This document shows positions 42,925-53,839 of a stretch of DNA of 64,000 nt, one piece after another. The position numbers and the translations under genes are program-made. Every line of letters begins with the position of its first letter. Position 1 is the stretch's first letter. Below the pieces are notes generated by a model. It was given only the letters and a program-made list of their open reading frames with translations, searched no databases and was not told the DNA's origin. Source of the stretch: Candidatus Tenderia electrophaga (lineage in GTDB: Bacteria; Pseudomonadota; Gammaproteobacteria; Tenderiales; Tenderiaceae); the NCBI GenBank assembly GCA_001447805.1, contig CP013099.1:3295181-3359180 (forward strand), read 5' to 3'.

Positions 42925-43332
42925 TTAGGCAAGTTGTAGGGCGATCTCCTCGGCCCGGCGATCTTTAATGCGAAAGGCGGCCATTTCCAACACGCCGATG
43001 GTATTGAGGGAGACGATCAGGTAGACCGCCTCGGGATAACTGGCCTCGCTCAAATCGGTGACCGAGGGCAGCGCCGGGGCGCGCGGATGGGAATGGTAAA
43101 TGGCGATCAGCGCCTCGCCCTTGTCGCGCATATGGCGCATGGTCTCGATTTGTGCGCGCGGGTCCATTTGAAAGCGGCGCGTCCGATCCAGGGCGGCATT
43201 GTCGATGGGATAACAGTGTTCGGCGCGGCCATCGCGGCCGCCGATAAGGCCACAGATTTCCTTGTCGGGGGATTGCTGCGCCTGATTCAGAATAGTGTTG
43301 ACCAGCGGGCGGGGCAGAGTAAATGTGTCCAT
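42925..43332 (-). CDS. M67 family JAMM metallopeptidase
   Basis: A 135-residue JAB1/MPN/Mov34 protein with the full catalytic zinc motif: Glu25 in EICGLIGG, and HSHPRAPALPSVTD (His80, His82, Ser90, Asp93). It should be an active isopeptidase-like enzyme. Free-standing bacterial JAMM proteins commonly cleave ThiS- or MoaD-like sulfur carriers after a C-terminal Gly-Gly. Here it lies 20 bases after prmC, at a spot where moeB/thiF-type genes often follow in related bacteria, which fits a sulfur-carrier role. No ThiS-like gene is visible in the window. Confidence 0.86.
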   Translation of the reverse strand: MDTFTLPRPLVNTILNQAQQSPDKEICGLIGGRDGRAEHCYPIDNAALDRTRRFQMDPRAQIETMRHMRDKGEALIAIYHSHPRAPALPSVTDLSEASYPEAVYLIVSLNTIGVLEMAAFRIKDRRAEEIALQLA

Positions 43333-43352
43333 ATCCGTGTCCGTGATTCGGT

Positions 43353-44180
43353 TTATGCCGGCCGGCGACCCGCCGTGATGCGTTCATTATCGCCCCAATC
43401 ACGCCGGCTGTTCACCTCGGTATAGCCATGCCGGGCCAGCAGGGCGCGCACCGCCTCGCCTTGATCATAGCCGTGCTCCAGCAACAGCCAGCCGGGCGCA
43501 CGTAAGTGGTGGCCTACTTGTGCCACGATGATGCGCATGGCCGCCAGGCCGTCGACACCGGGGCTCAAGGCCTGCAAGGGTTCATAGGGCAGGCCGTCGT
43601 CCTGCAGGTGGCGATCATGCGCCTCGACGTAGGGTGGATTGCTGGCGATGAGCTGAAAGCGTTCCGTTGCATGCAGTGCTGCGTGCCAGTCGCCTTGGCG
43701 GAATTCGACGTTATCGATGCCCAGGCGGTGGGCATTGGCCTGGGCGATGTGCAGGGCCTGGGGGCAGATGTCGGTGGCGACGACGCGACAGCGGCGGCGC
43801 TCGTTGGCAATGGCCAGGGCGATGGCGCCGGCGCCGGTGCCGAGGTCGGCGATGCGCCAGTCGGCGTGCGGCGGAATCAATTGCAGCGCCTGTTCCACCA
43901 ATACTTCGGTGTCGGGTCGCGGGATCAGCGTGGCGGGGCTGACCTGCAGCCGCAGGGACCAGAATTCACGCCAGCCGGTAAGGTAGGCCAGGGGTTCACC
44001 GCGGTCACGGCGCGCCACCAAGTTCCGGAACTCGCTGAGTGGCGTTGCCGCCACGTCGCGCTCGGGCCAGGCGCGCAAGTAACTGCGCTCCTTGTCCAAA
44101 ACGTGGGCCAGCAGCGCCTCGGCATCTAGCGTATCAATGCGGGTCTTGGCCTCGGCCAGTACCTGGGCGATGCTGGGCAC
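43353..44180 (-). CDS. prmC: release factor glutamine methyltransferase PrmC
   Basis: A 275-residue enzyme methylating the GGQ glutamine of RF1 and RF2. It has motif I DLGTGAGAIALAI (112-124), NPPYVEA (181-187) that binds the glutamine side chain, and the family-specific REFWSLRLQVSPATLIPRPDTE. It follows prfA by four bases, so the enzyme is made beside its substrate. Confidence 0.97.
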   Translation of the reverse strand: MPSIAQVLAEAKTRIDTLDAEALLAHVLDKERSYLRAWPERDVAATPLSEFRNLVARRDRGEPLAYLTGWREFWSLRLQVSPATLIPRPDTEVLVEQALQLIPPHADWRIADLGTGAGAIALAIANERRRCRVVATDICPQALHIAQANAHRLGIDNVEFRQGDWHAALHATERFQLIASNPPYVEAHDRHLQDDGLPYEPLQALSPGVDGLAAMRIIVAQVGHHLRAPGWLLLEHGYDQGEAVRALLARHGYTEVNSRRDWGDNERITAGRRPA

Positions 44181-44184
44181 AAAC

Positions 44185-45264
44185 CTATCCGTCGCTCATG
44201 GCCGCCAGCAAATCGGCCTGATATTCGCTGGTCAGCGGTTCGACCACCGGGCCCAGATTGCCCTGCATGATGTCGTCGAGCTTGTAGAGCGTCAGGTTGA
44301 TGCGGTGATCGGTGACCCGCCCCTGGGGATAATTATAGGTGCGGATGCGTTCGGAGCGATCGCCGCTGCCCACCAGCTGACGCCGGGTGCTGGCCTGTTC
44401 GGCGGCCTGCTTCTCCTGCTGCATGGTGTAGAGTTTGGCCTGCAGCAGGGACATGGCGCGGGCGCGGTTCTTGTGCTGCGAGCGTTCGTCCTGGCACTCC
44501 ACCACGATGCCGCTGGGCAGGTGGGTGAGGCGGATGGCCGAGTCGGTCTTGTTGACGTGCTGGCCGCCGGCGCCGGAGGCGCGATAGGTGTCCACCTTGA
44601 GGTCCGCGGGGTTGATGTCGATCTGTTCCAGCGCGTCGGCCTCGGGCATTACCGCCACGGTGCAGGCTGAGGTGTGAATACGGCCCTGGGACTCGGTCTC
44701 GGGCACGCGCTGCACGCGGTGGGCGCCCGACTCGAATTTGAGTTTGGAGTAGGCGCCGCGGCCGATGACGCGCGAAATGATCTCTTTATAACCGCCGTGC
44801 TCACCCAGGCTCTCGCTCAGCACTTCGACCTGCCAGCCCTGTTGCTCGGCGTAGCGCGCATACATTTTGAACAGATCGCCGGCGAAGATGGCGGCCTCGT
44901 CGCCGCCGGTGCCGGCGCGGATTTCCAGATAGGTGTTCTTGTCGTCGTTAGGGTCCTTGGGCAGCAGCAGTTTCTGCAGCTCGGCCTCCAAGGCTTCCTG
45001 TTTCTCGCGCGCGTCTTTGAGTTCGTCCTCGGCCATGTCGCGCATGTCCGGGTCGGCCAGCATTTCCTCGGCGGTCTCCATGTCCTCCACGGTCTGACGG
45101 TACTGTGTAAAACAGGCGATCACCGGATTCAGCTCGGCATATTCTTGTGACAAGACGCGGAATTTTTTTTGGTCGGCGATCGTATCCGGGTCGGCCAGGA
45201 GTGCATTGATCTCCTGCAGCCGCTCGGAGAGATTCTCCAGTTTGCTGCGTATGGATGGTTTCAC
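44185..45264 (-). CDS. prfA: peptide chain release factor 1
   Basis: A 359-residue RF1 that ends translation at UAA and UAG. The stop-codon-reading tripeptide of the PxT type is PET (188-190) in [20 protein letters not shown], and the catalytic GGQ is 233-235 in GAGGQHVNK. The N-terminal coiled coil and C-terminal [13 protein letters not shown] are standard. It lies four bases after hemA and four before prmC. The usual third base of the tripeptide region in E. coli is Ala; Glu here is a minor variation. Confidence 0.98.
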   Translation of the reverse strand: MKPSIRSKLENLSERLQEINALLADPDTIADQKKFRVLSQEYAELNPVIACFTQYRQTVEDMETAEEMLADPDMRDMAEDELKDAREKQEALEAELQKLLLPKDPNDDKNTYLEIRAGTGGDEAAIFAGDLFKMYARYAEQQGWQVEVLSESLGEHGGYKEIISRVIGRGAYSKLKFESGAHRVQRVPETESQGRIHTSACTVAVMPEADALEQIDINPADLKVDTYRASGAGGQHVNKTDSAIRLTHLPSGIVVECQDERSQHKNRARAMSLLQAKLYTMQQEKQAAEQASTRRQLVGSGDRSERIRTYNYPQGRVTDHRINLTLYKLDDIMQGNLGPVVEPLTSEYQADLLAAMSDG

Positions 45265-45268
45265 GGGT

Positions 45269-46531
45269 TTAACGTTGGGTCTTTTTGAGTTGGAACAGCA
45301 GGCGCGCCGCGTCCAGGATTTCGTCTCGGCCGTCGAAGCCGGCCTGGCGCAGTTGGGCGCTGGGGGCGTGGGTGAGTTTGTTAGTCAGGTTGTGGGCCAG
45401 CTTTTGCAATACCTGTTCGGCATCCGCGCCGTTGGCCAGCCGTTGCATGGCCTTGGCCACTTCGGCTTCGCGGATGCCCATGGCGTGGTCGCGAAATTGG
45501 CAGATGGTGTCCACGGCGCTTAAGGATTGCAGCCAGCCCATGAAATGGGCCACTTGGGTGTCGATGATCTCTTCGGCCTGTTCGGCGGCCTCCTGGCGTG
45601 ATTTCAGGCCTTCTTCGATGATCTCCTGCAGGTCGTCGACAGTGTAGAGATAGATGTCCTCCATGGCGCCCACCTCCGGCTCAATATCGCGCGGCACGGC
45701 GATGTCGATCATCAGCATGGGACGGTGTTTGCGCGCCTTAATGGCGCGTTCCGTCGCGCCCTTGCCCAGGATGGGCAGCTGGCTGGCGGTGGAGGAGATG
45801 ACGATGTCGGCCTCGGCCAGGTGATGCGGGATCTCGCCCAGGGCGATGGCGTAGGCATCGAATTCCTGGGCCAGGGTATGGGCCTTTTCCACTGTGCGGT
45901 TGGCAATGATCATGCGCCCGATGCCGCTGGCATGCAGGTGGCGGGCGGCCAGCTCGATGGTCTCGCCGGCGCCGATCAGCAACGCGGTGTGTTCCTCCAT
46001 GCCGCTGAAAATCTGCTTTGCCAGGCTGACGGCGGCGAAGGCCACCGAGACCGGACTGGAGCCGATGGCGGTGTCGGTGCGTACCTGTTTGGCCACCGAG
46101 AAGGTGTGTTGGAACAGGCGGCTGAGCAGTTTGCCGACGGTGCCGGCCTGCTGTGCCTTGCTGTAGGCGTCCTTGATCTGACCCAGGATCTGGGGCTCGC
46201 CCAGGATCAGGGAATCGAGCCCGCTGGCCACCCGCAAGACATGGCGCACCGCCAATTGATCCGGATGCACGTACAAATAGGGGCGCACCTCGGCATCGCT
46301 GAGTTTATGATAATGCTCGAACCAGTCGATAACGGTGTTGCCGTCGCGTTGATTGCTGCAGCACACCAGCTCGGTGCGGTTGCATGTCGACAAAATGGCG
46401 GCCTCGCTCACCTCCTGGGTGGAGGTTAGTTCATGGAGCGCATCGGCAAGGCGCTCGGGGGCGAAGGATACGCGTTCCCGAATTTCGACCGGAGCGGTTT
46501 TATGGTTGATGCCGACGGCGAGCAGGCTCAT
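45269..46531 (-). CDS. hemA: glutamyl-tRNA reductase HemA
   Basis: A 420-residue enzyme that reduces Glu-tRNA-Glu to glutamate-1-semialdehyde, the first step of C5 haem synthesis. The catalytic Cys50 is in [29 protein letters not shown]-like and [15 protein letters not shown] segments mark the substrate and NADP regions. The N-terminus [16 protein letters not shown] is typical, including the Lys11-type degradation signal region. It heads a hemA-prfA-prmC-M67-SIMPL operon and is divergent from the TPR lipoprotein gene. Confidence 0.97.
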   Translation of the reverse strand: MSLLAVGINHKTAPVEIRERVSFAPERLADALHELTSTQEVSEAAILSTCNRTELVCCSNQRDGNTVIDWFEHYHKLSDAEVRPYLYVHPDQLAVRHVLRVASGLDSLILGEPQILGQIKDAYSKAQQAGTVGKLLSRLFQHTFSVAKQVRTDTAIGSSPVSVAFAAVSLAKQIFSGMEEHTALLIGAGETIELAARHLHASGIGRMIIANRTVEKAHTLAQEFDAYAIALGEIPHHLAEADIVISSTASQLPILGKGATERAIKARKHRPMLMIDIAVPRDIEPEVGAMEDIYLYTVDDLQEIIEEGLKSRQEAAEQAEEIIDTQVAHFMGWLQSLSAVDTICQFRDHAMGIREAEVAKAMQRLANGADAEQVLQKLAHNLTNKLTHAPSAQLRQAGFDGRDEILDAARLLFQLKKTQR

Positions 46532-46557
46532 TGAAACTTTTCAGCCACTTAGGTAAT

Positions 46558-46621
46558 CCAATTAGACGAGGAATTCTGCTGTATATGCCCGATAATGGCA
46601 AGTAGAGCAACCAATTAGACG
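46558..46621. repeat. two direct repeats of an 11-base word in the hemA/lipoprotein divergent region
   Basis: CCAATTAGACG occurs at 46558-46568 and again at 46611-46621, 53 bases apart start to start, which is close to five helical turns. The two copies flank a TATACA-like -10 for hemA on the minus strand, and the second directly precedes the -35 of the plus-strand promoter candidate. A shared regulator site is possible. Confidence 0.5.
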
Positions 46622-46628
46622 CAACATT

Positions 46629-46657
46629 TTGGGGCTGAGTTCCCCCTAGGGTAGACT
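46629..46657 (+). promoter_or_regulatory. candidate promoter of the TPR-lolB-ispE unit
   Basis: TTGGGG (46629-46634) and TAGACT (46652-46657) are 17 bases apart, 38 bases before the ATG of the TPR lipoprotein gene. Three and four consensus matches respectively, so support is modest. Confidence 0.33.
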
Positions 46658-46695
46658 AGCCGAACTGACATCGATCCAGTCTCGCGGAGGGCAGG

Positions 46696-48417
46696 ATGAA
46701 GCCTTATTCATTAATATTCGGACCTTTCCTTTTAATATCAATGCTTTCAGCCTGTGCTACAGCGCCTCAGCCGGGTGTTCAGGCGCCCGAGGAGCAGGCT
46801 GAGATGCGCGCCAGCGGCCCCGAGCTGCCGGATGTCGAACTCACCCCCGAGCTGCTCAACGACCTGTTCGTGGCCGAGGTGGCGTTACAGCGCGGCGAAT
46901 ACGAAACGGCGGTGGAATACTATACCCGCCTGGCCAAACAGACCGCCGACCCCCGACTGGTGGAGCGCGCCACCCGCATCGCCCTGTTTACCCGCGAATA
47001 TCAGGCCGCATTGGAGTTGGGTCGGCAGTGGATCGAGTTGGACCCGACCAATGCCGATGCCGGCCAGATCCTCACCATGCTGCAGGTCAAAGCCGGCGAC
47101 TACAGCGCCGCGCTGGAATCGCTGGAACTGGTGGCGGCCACCGCCGAGGACGATGCCAGCCGCTATCTCATGATGATTCGCCTGCTCGGCCGCGAGCAGG
47201 ATAAGGACGCGGCCTTGGAAGTGATGCAACGTTATCTCGAGCGGCATCCGGACGATAACGCCGCCCTGTTCGCTCATGCCCAGTTGTCCCTGCGCGCCGG
47301 CAAGCTGCAACAGGCGGAGACCACCATCGATCGACTGTTGGTGTTGGATCCCGACTGGACCCAGGCGGTCATTCTGCGCGCGCGTATTCTGCAGGCCGAC
47401 AATCGCGAAGCGGCCGCCTTGGATTATCTCGGCCAGAGGGTGCGCCGCAACGGCGACGATATGGAGCTGCGGGTGCAGTACGGCCGCATGTTGGTCGACG
47501 TGGATCGTCCCAACGAGGCACTGGAGCAGTTTCGCAAGGTGCTCAAGGCCCAGCCCGAAAACGATGACATCCTGTTTGCCGCCGGCTTGGTGGCGCTGCG
47601 TGTCGAGCTGATCGACGAGGCGCGCGACTATTTTCTGCGCCTCAACGACCGCGCCGTGCGCGTCGACGAGACCGGCTATTACCTCGGCCGTATCGAGGAG
47701 ATCAAGGAAAACTATGACCGTGCCATTCGCTGGTACAGCAGCGTCAGCCGTGGCGAAAACTATCTCAATGCCCAAGTGCGCAGCGCCTTGCTGCACGCGC
47801 GCCAGGGCGACGTGGACGCGGCCCGCGCCCTGCTGCATGCGGCCCAGGCGCGTACGCCCGGGCAGCAGTTGCGCCTGTATCTGGCCGAAGGTGAGATCCT
47901 GCGCGATGTAGGGCATTATCAGGCGGCCCTGGATGTCTACGATCACGCCCTGCAAGGGGCGCCGGGCAACACTGAGCTGCTGTATGCCCGCGCTATGGTG
48001 GCGGAAAAGCTGGGCCGCATTGACCAGCTCGAGCGCGACCTGCTGGCCATTCTGGAACGCGAACCCGACCACGTCGACGCCCTCAATTCCCTCGGCTATA
48101 CCCTGGCCGATCGCACCGATCGCATCGACGAGGCCTATACCTACGTCAAGCGCGCCCTGGAATTGGAGCCGGACAGCTTTTATATACTGGATAGCATGGG
48201 CTGGGTGTTATACCGCCAGGGCAAATTGGATCAGGCCCTGGAGTATTTGCAGCGGGCCATGAACAAGAATGCAGACGCCGAAGTCGCCGCCCACCTGGGT
48301 GAGGTGCTGTGGGTCAAGGGCGACCACGACGGCGCCCGCAGCATCTGGCAGCAGGCCCTGGAGACCAGCCCCGAAAGCACTGCCGTGCGCAATACCATCA
48401 AACGATTCGAAAAATAA
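46696..48417 (+). CDS. TPR-repeat outer-membrane lipoprotein
   Basis: A 573-residue lipoprotein with lipobox LSAC (cysteine near residue 20) in SMLSACATAP. The rest is a long run of helix-turn-helix tetratricopeptide repeats, for example LQRGEYETAVEYYTRLAKQ, RYLERHPDDNAALFAHAQL and LNSLGYTLADRTDRIDEAY. It is found upstream of lolB in many gammaproteobacteria, here sharing TAATG with it. It is probably a periplasmic scaffold at the outer membrane; its partner is unknown. The gene starts after GGAGGGCAGG. Confidence 0.87.
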   Translation: MKPYSLIFGPFLLISMLSACATAPQPGVQAPEEQAEMRASGPELPDVELTPELLNDLFVAEVALQRGEYETAVEYYTRLAKQTADPRLVERATRIALFTREYQAALELGRQWIELDPTNADAGQILTMLQVKAGDYSAALESLELVAATAEDDASRYLMMIRLLGREQDKDAALEVMQRYLERHPDDNAALFAHAQLSLRAGKLQQAETTIDRLLVLDPDWTQAVILRARILQADNREAAALDYLGQRVRRNGDDMELRVQYGRMLVDVDRPNEALEQFRKVLKAQPENDDILFAAGLVALRVELIDEARDYFLRLNDRAVRVDETGYYLGRIEEIKENYDRAIRWYSSVSRGENYLNAQVRSALLHARQGDVDAARALLHAAQARTPGQQLRLYLAEGEILRDVGHYQAALDVYDHALQGAPGNTELLYARAMVAEKLGRIDQLERDLLAILEREPDHVDALNSLGYTLADRTDRIDEAYTYVKRALELEPDSFYILDSMGWVLYRQGKLDQALEYLQRAMNKNADAEVAAHLGEVLWVKGDHDGARSIWQQALETSPESTAVRNTIKRFEK

Positions 48418-49085
48418 TGCCGCATCATTCCAACCGCACCCGGTGCCCGCGCGCCCTGGGTGTTTTTTTTGTTCTGCTGAGTGGGCTTTTGCTATCGGCC
48501 TGCGCCACGCGGCCCGCCATCTCGCCACCCGTCTCAATCGAGCAGCGCGCCGCCGAATGGCAGGCCCAGCGCCGGGCGCTGGCGCAATTGGAACGTTGGT
48601 CTTTCAGCGGCCGCGTCGCCGTCAAAGACAAGCAGTCGGACAGCTGGAGCGCCGCACTGGCCTGGCAGCAGCGCGGCGACAGTTACGACATCCGTCTGAG
48701 CGGCGCCTTCGGGCGGCAGGCGGCACGACTGTTCGGCCGGCCGGGTTATGCCGTCATCGAGACCGGCGCGCAAGCCGCCCTGTCGGCCAGCTCGGTGGAA
48801 ATGCTGATGCAGGAGCAATTGGGTTGGTCGGTACCGGTACAGGGCTTCAAACACTGGCTGGTCGGCGCCCCGGCCCCCGGCATGATCGACCGCTATGCCT
48901 TGGATGCGGCCGGGCGTCTGGCTGAGTTGCAGCAGTCCGGCTGGCAGATCCGCTACAGCCGTTATCAACGCGTCGCCGATCTTGACCTGCCGCGTAAGCT
49001 GGAGCTGGAAAACCCGCGTCTGCGTATCCGGCTGGTGATCGATGACTGGGACCTGGCTCGGGGCGACGCCGACGATGTGGTCTGA
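48417..49085 (+). CDS. lolB: outer-membrane lipoprotein receptor LolB
   Basis: A 222-residue lipoprotein that receives lipoproteins from LolA and inserts them in the outer membrane. The signal has lipobox LLLSACAT. The fold is marked by [45 protein letters not shown] and a terminal [12 protein letters not shown]. Its ATG overlaps the TPR gene stop, and it overlaps the ispE start by 11 bases, the usual lolB-ispE arrangement. Confidence 0.93.
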   Translation: MPHHSNRTRCPRALGVFFVLLSGLLLSACATRPAISPPVSIEQRAAEWQAQRRALAQLERWSFSGRVAVKDKQSDSWSAALAWQQRGDSYDIRLSGAFGRQAARLFGRPGYAVIETGAQAALSASSVEMLMQEQLGWSVPVQGFKHWLVGAPAPGMIDRYALDAAGRLAELQQSGWQIRYSRYQRVADLDLPRKLELENPRLRIRLVIDDWDLARGDADDVV

Positions 49086-49941
49086 ACATTGGCCGGCGCC
49101 GGCCAAGCTCAATCTGTTTTTACACATCACCGGCCGCCGCGCCGACGGTTATCACCTGTTGCAGAGTGTGTTCCAGTTTCTCGATTATGCCGATGAATTG
49201 AGTTTCGCCCTGCGCCAAGACGGCCGGGTGCGCCGCGTCGACGCCCTGGCCGGCGTGGCCGAGCTCGATGATCTCACCGTGCGCGCCGCGCGTGCGCTAC
49301 AGCAGTTCAGCGGCACCGCTCAAGGGGTGGATATCCGCCTCCACAAACGCCTGCCCATGGGCGGCGGCCTGGGCGGTGGCAGTTCCGACGCCGCCACCAC
49401 CCTGGTGGCGCTGAACCGGCTTTGGGGGCTCGGGCTCAGCGTCGATCAGCTGGCCGCGCTGGGCCTGGCGTTGGGCGCCGACGTGCCGGTGTTCGTGCAC
49501 GGCCAGGCTGCCTGGGCCGAAGGCGTGGGCGAGCGGCTCACCCCCATCGATCTGCCCGAGCCCTGGTTCGTAGTGATTATCCCGCCCTGCCAGGTGTCGA
49601 CGGCCGAGATCTTCGCCGCGCCGGAATTGACACGCGCGGCGCAAAGCATCAAAATACCCGCCTTTCTCGACGGGCAGGCTAGCAACGTCTGCGAAGCGGT
49701 GGTGCGCAAGCGCTACCCGGACGTAGATAAGGCTTTGAATTGGTTGGCCCGATACAGCCAGTCCCGCATGAGTGGCACGGGTGCCTGTGTCTTCGCCCCG
49801 TTTGCCGAAGAGGCGGATGCGCGACGTGTTTTGCAACAGCTGCCGGGCCCCTGGCATGGCGTTGTTGCCAAGGGTTTGAACCGGTCCCCGCTGTTGGATC
49901 GCCTGACCCAAACGTCCCATTCAGACGCGAGAACAGTTTAA
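49075..49941 (+). CDS. ispE: 4-diphosphocytidyl-2-C-methyl-D-erythritol kinase IspE
   Basis: A 288-residue GHMP kinase of the MEP isoprenoid pathway. Motifs: [22 protein letters not shown] at the start, the ATP loop [15 protein letters not shown], and the C-terminal [17 protein letters not shown] 49075 is family-like ([13 protein letters not shown]) and lies inside the end of lolB, implying coupling. tRNA-Gln follows after four bases. Confidence 0.96.
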   Translation: MWSEHWPAPAKLNLFLHITGRRADGYHLLQSVFQFLDYADELSFALRQDGRVRRVDALAGVAELDDLTVRAARALQQFSGTAQGVDIRLHKRLPMGGGLGGGSSDAATTLVALNRLWGLGLSVDQLAALGLALGADVPVFVHGQAAWAEGVGERLTPIDLPEPWFVVIIPPCQVSTAEIFAAPELTRAAQSIKIPAFLDGQASNVCEAVVRKRYPDVDKALNWLARYSQSRMSGTGACVFAPFAEEADARRVLQQLPGPWHGVVAKGLNRSPLLDRLTQTSHSDARTV

Positions 49942-49945
49942 TTAT

Positions 49946-50020
49946 TGGGGTGTCGCCAAGCGGTAAGGCACAGGGTTTTGATCCCTGCATACCCAGGTTC
50001 GAATCCTGGCACCCCAGCCA
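49946..50020 (+). tRNA. tRNA-Gln (TTG)
   Basis: A 75-base cloverleaf with encoded CCA. The acceptor TGGGGTG pairs with CACCCCA. The anticodon stem CAGGG/CCCTG encloses TTTTGAT with anticodon TTG, and the T arm reads CCAGGTTCGAATCCTGG. It sits between ispE and prs, as in other gammaproteobacteria. Confidence 0.98.
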
Positions 50021-50062
50021 TATTTTTGTCCGGTGAATAGAAAAGCGAGAGAGGTTCGAGTC

Positions 50063-51019
50063 GTGGCTGACAGCAGGATGATGGTGTTCACTGGTAACGC
50101 CAACCCCCAGCTCGCCCAGGCGGTGGTCAAATACCTCGATACCTCTCTGGGCAAGGCGGTGGTGGGCCGTTTCAGCGACGGCGAGATCATGGTCGAGGTC
50201 ATGGAGAATATCCGCGGCCGCGATGTCTTCATCGTCCAGTCCACCTGCGCCCCCACCAACGACAATCTGATGGAGCTGTGCGTCATGATGGACGCCATGC
50301 GCCGTGCCTCGGCCGGCCGCATCACCGCCGTCATCCCCTATTTCGGCTACTCGCGTCAGGACCGCCGGCCGCGCTCCGTGCGCGTGCCCATCACCGCGCG
50401 CGTGGTGGCCGACATGCTCACCGTCAGCGGCGCCGATCGCATCATGACCGTCGACCTGCACGCCGACCAGATTCAGGGCTTTTTCGACCTGCCGGTGGAC
50501 AATATCTACGCCTCACCGATTTTGCTGGGCGATATCTGGCGCCACAAGATCGGCGACGACATCGTCGTCGTCTCGCCCGACGTGGGCGGTGTCGTCCGTG
50601 CCCGGGCCTTAGCCAAACGTCTCGACGATGCCGACCTGGCCATTATCGACAAACGCCGCCCCAAGCCCAATGTGGCGCGGGTCATGAATATCATCGGCGA
50701 TGTCGAGGACCGCACCTGTATCCTGATCGACGACCTGGTGGACACCGCCGGCACCCTGTGCACCGCCGCCGGGGCTTTGAAAGAGCACGGTGCGCAGAAG
50801 GTGGTGGCCTACTGTACCCATCCGGTGTTGTCCGGTCCGGCGGTGAGCAATATCGAGAATTCCAAGCTGGACGAGTTGGTGGTGACCGATTCCATTCCGC
50901 TTTCGCCTGAGGCCCAGGCCTGCAGCCAGATCCGCCAGCTCAGTATCGCCGAGCTGCTGGGCGAGACCATTCGCCGCATCAGCAACGAAGAATCGGTCAG
51001 CTCGCTGTTTGTTGAGTAA
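50063..51019 (+). CDS. prs: ribose-phosphate pyrophosphokinase Prs
   Basis: A 318-residue PRPP synthase. It supplies PRPP for purine, pyrimidine, His, Trp and NAD synthesis. GTG 50063 gives a start aligned with E. coli Prs ([13 protein letters not shown]), preceded by GAGAGG. Key segments: [13 protein letters not shown], the flexible loop [22 protein letters not shown] and the PRPP loop [12 protein letters not shown]. The protein ends [15 protein letters not shown]. Confidence 0.97.
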   Translation: MADSRMMVFTGNANPQLAQAVVKYLDTSLGKAVVGRFSDGEIMVEVMENIRGRDVFIVQSTCAPTNDNLMELCVMMDAMRRASAGRITAVIPYFGYSRQDRRPRSVRVPITARVVADMLTVSGADRIMTVDLHADQIQGFFDLPVDNIYASPILLGDIWRHKIGDDIVVVSPDVGGVVRARALAKRLDDADLAIIDKRRPKPNVARVMNIIGDVEDRTCILIDDLVDTAGTLCTAAGALKEHGAQKVVAYCTHPVLSGPAVSNIENSKLDELVVTDSIPLSPEAQACSQIRQLSIAELLGETIRRISNEESVSSLFVE

Positions 51020-51022
51020 GGG

Positions 51023-51046
51023 AAAGGGGCGGCTGGCGCCCCTTTT
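51023..51046 (+). terminator. intrinsic terminator after prs
   Basis: AAAGGGGCG (51023-51031) pairs with CGCCCCTTT (51037-51045) around a five-base loop, ending with four T. It lies three bases after the prs stop, so rplY downstream is likely to have its own promoter. Confidence 0.8.
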
Positions 51047-51192
51047 CGAATTCCAAGCGCTAAAGTGAGCGCTCACGGCGGCCGGGGCTTACAAGAATTT
51101 GTGCGTTCAGTGTGTTGACTGACGGCGCAAGCCATGCCGACCCTGGTCGCGGGGGAGGCGAAACATTAACTCTAATATAGAGAGACAGAAAA

Positions 51193-51840
51193 ATGAGTGT
51201 TGAAGCGTTTATCGTAGATGCAGAGCTGCGTAACGACGAGGGGAAAGGTGCGAGCCGCCGCCTGCGTCGTGAAGGCAAAGTGCCCGCCGTGATCTACGGC
51301 GGTAACAGAGACCCCCAGAGCATCAGCATGGCCAAGAATATCATCTGGCAGCAGATCGAAAATGAGGCGTTTTTTTCCCACATTGTCACGGTCAACGTGG
51401 CCGGTGAGGCGCAAAAGGCGGTGGTCAAGGACCTGCAGATGCATCCCTTCAAGCAGGCCATCGTGCACATGGATTTTCTGCGCGTTGACGAGGCCTCGAT
51501 GATCAAGGTCTCCGTGCCCCTGCATTTCATCGGTGAAGATATCGCCCCCGGCGCCAAGGCCGGCGGTGTGGTGACGCATCAGATGACCAGCGTCGAAGTC
51601 AGCTGTCCGGCGGGCAAGCTGCCGGAATACCTGGAAGCGGATGTGTCCGCGATGGACATCGGCGACTCGCTCCATCTTTCCGAGCTGAAACTGCCGGAAG
51701 GCGTCGAGATCGTCGAGCTGAGCCACGGCGAAGAGCATGACCTGCCCGTGGTGAGTATTGTGGCCAGCCGTGCCGGCAGCGTCGAGGAAGAGGTGGAAGC
51801 CGCGCCTGAGGCGGGCGAAGACGAAGCCGCCCCGGAATAA
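51193..51840 (+). CDS. rplY: 50S ribosomal protein L25 (general stress protein Ctc type)
   Basis: A 215-residue long-form L25 that binds 5S rRNA. The N-terminal domain holds NDEGKGASRRLRREGKVPAVIYGG, then the TL5/Ctc-type second domain VSVPLHFIGEDIAPGAKAGG and LPEYLEADVSAMDIGDSL, and an acidic Glu/Ala-rich tail. GAGAGACAG precedes the ATG. It is followed by pth 31 bases later, the usual order. Confidence 0.96.
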   Translation: MSVEAFIVDAELRNDEGKGASRRLRREGKVPAVIYGGNRDPQSISMAKNIIWQQIENEAFFSHIVTVNVAGEAQKAVVKDLQMHPFKQAIVHMDFLRVDEASMIKVSVPLHFIGEDIAPGAKAGGVVTHQMTSVEVSCPAGKLPEYLEADVSAMDIGDSLHLSELKLPEGVEIVELSHGEEHDLPVVSIVASRAGSVEEEVEAAPEAGEDEAAPE

Positions 51841-51871
51841 GTCCTACGCCTGTAGGGCTTGAAGGAGACCG

Positions 51872-52456
51872 GTGTTGTCTGCCGTGGTTGCCTTGATTGT
51901 CGGTCTGGGAAATCCCGGCCCGCAGTACGAAGCGACTCGGCACAACGCCGGTTTTTGGTTTGTCGAGCAGGTGGCACGCCAACACGGCGCCCAGTTCCGC
52001 TTCGAGGCCAAGTTTCATGGCGAGCTAGCCAAGCTCAGCATCGCTGAGCGGGATGTGTGGCTGCTTAAACCCCAGACCTTCATGAACCGTTCCGGCCAGT
52101 CCGTGGCGGCCGTGGCGCGTTTTTACAAGATACCGCTGGAACACATTCTGGTGGTGCATGATGAGCTGGACCTGCCGCCGGGGACGGCGCGCTTGAAGCG
52201 GGGCGGCGGTCATGGCGGCCACAACGGTCTGCGCGATATCGTCGCCCAGATGGGCGGCCGGGATTTCATGCGCCTGCGCATCGGCATCGGCCATCCCGGC
52301 CACAGTAAACAGGTCAGCCACTATGTGCTCAGCCGCGCCGCTGCCGAGGATCAAGGCCTGATCGAGGCATCAATCGACGCGGCCCTGGCGGTGCTCCCCC
52401 AGGTGGTGGGCGGTGAGTTCCAGAAGGCCATGAATACACTGCACTCGGACAACTAA
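51872..52456 (+). CDS. pth: peptidyl-tRNA hydrolase Pth
   Basis: A 194-residue enzyme that frees peptides from tRNA. Signatures: [21 protein letters not shown] with the catalytic His, [24 protein letters not shown] and [15 protein letters not shown]. The start is GTG 51872 or the following TTG, after AAGGAG. It lies between rplY and ychF. Confidence 0.96.
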   Translation: MLSAVVALIVGLGNPGPQYEATRHNAGFWFVEQVARQHGAQFRFEAKFHGELAKLSIAERDVWLLKPQTFMNRSGQSVAAVARFYKIPLEHILVVHDELDLPPGTARLKRGGGHGGHNGLRDIVAQMGGRDFMRLRIGIGHPGHSKQVSHYVLSRAAAEDQGLIEASIDAALAVLPQVVGGEFQKAMNTLHSDN

Positions 52457-52470
52457 CAGGAAACCGAATT

Positions 52471-53562
<1,092 letters not shown>

Positions 53563-53647
53563 TGGCTTATTGCCCTTTGCCTTGACAAGCACAGGTTAAA
53601 ACCGGAAAATTCGCAATCCTGTCCGGGCCCGGCGCCCGATACGCAAT

Positions 53648-53724
53648 GGCTACGTAGCTCAGCTGGTTAGAGCACATCACTCATAATGATGGGGTCCCCT
53701 GTTCGAATCAGGGCGTAGCCACCA
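53648..53724 (+). tRNA. tRNA-Met (CAT, elongator)
   Basis: A 77-base cloverleaf including CCA. Acceptor GGCTACG pairs with CGTAGCC, the anticodon stem CATCA/TGATG encloses CTCATAA with anticodon CAT, and the T arm reads CCCCTGTTCGAATCAGGG. The first acceptor pair is a normal G-C, unlike the initiator, so it is an elongator. Confidence 0.96.
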
Positions 53725-53839
53725 TATTTCCCCTGGCCCCGGCGAGATTTGTCCTCTCCTTTTTCGCCCGCCTCAATAGTTTCCTTAACCGGACGATAAC
53801 CAACGCGAGGCAAGCCTCACGTACCACAGCGACCGGCTG

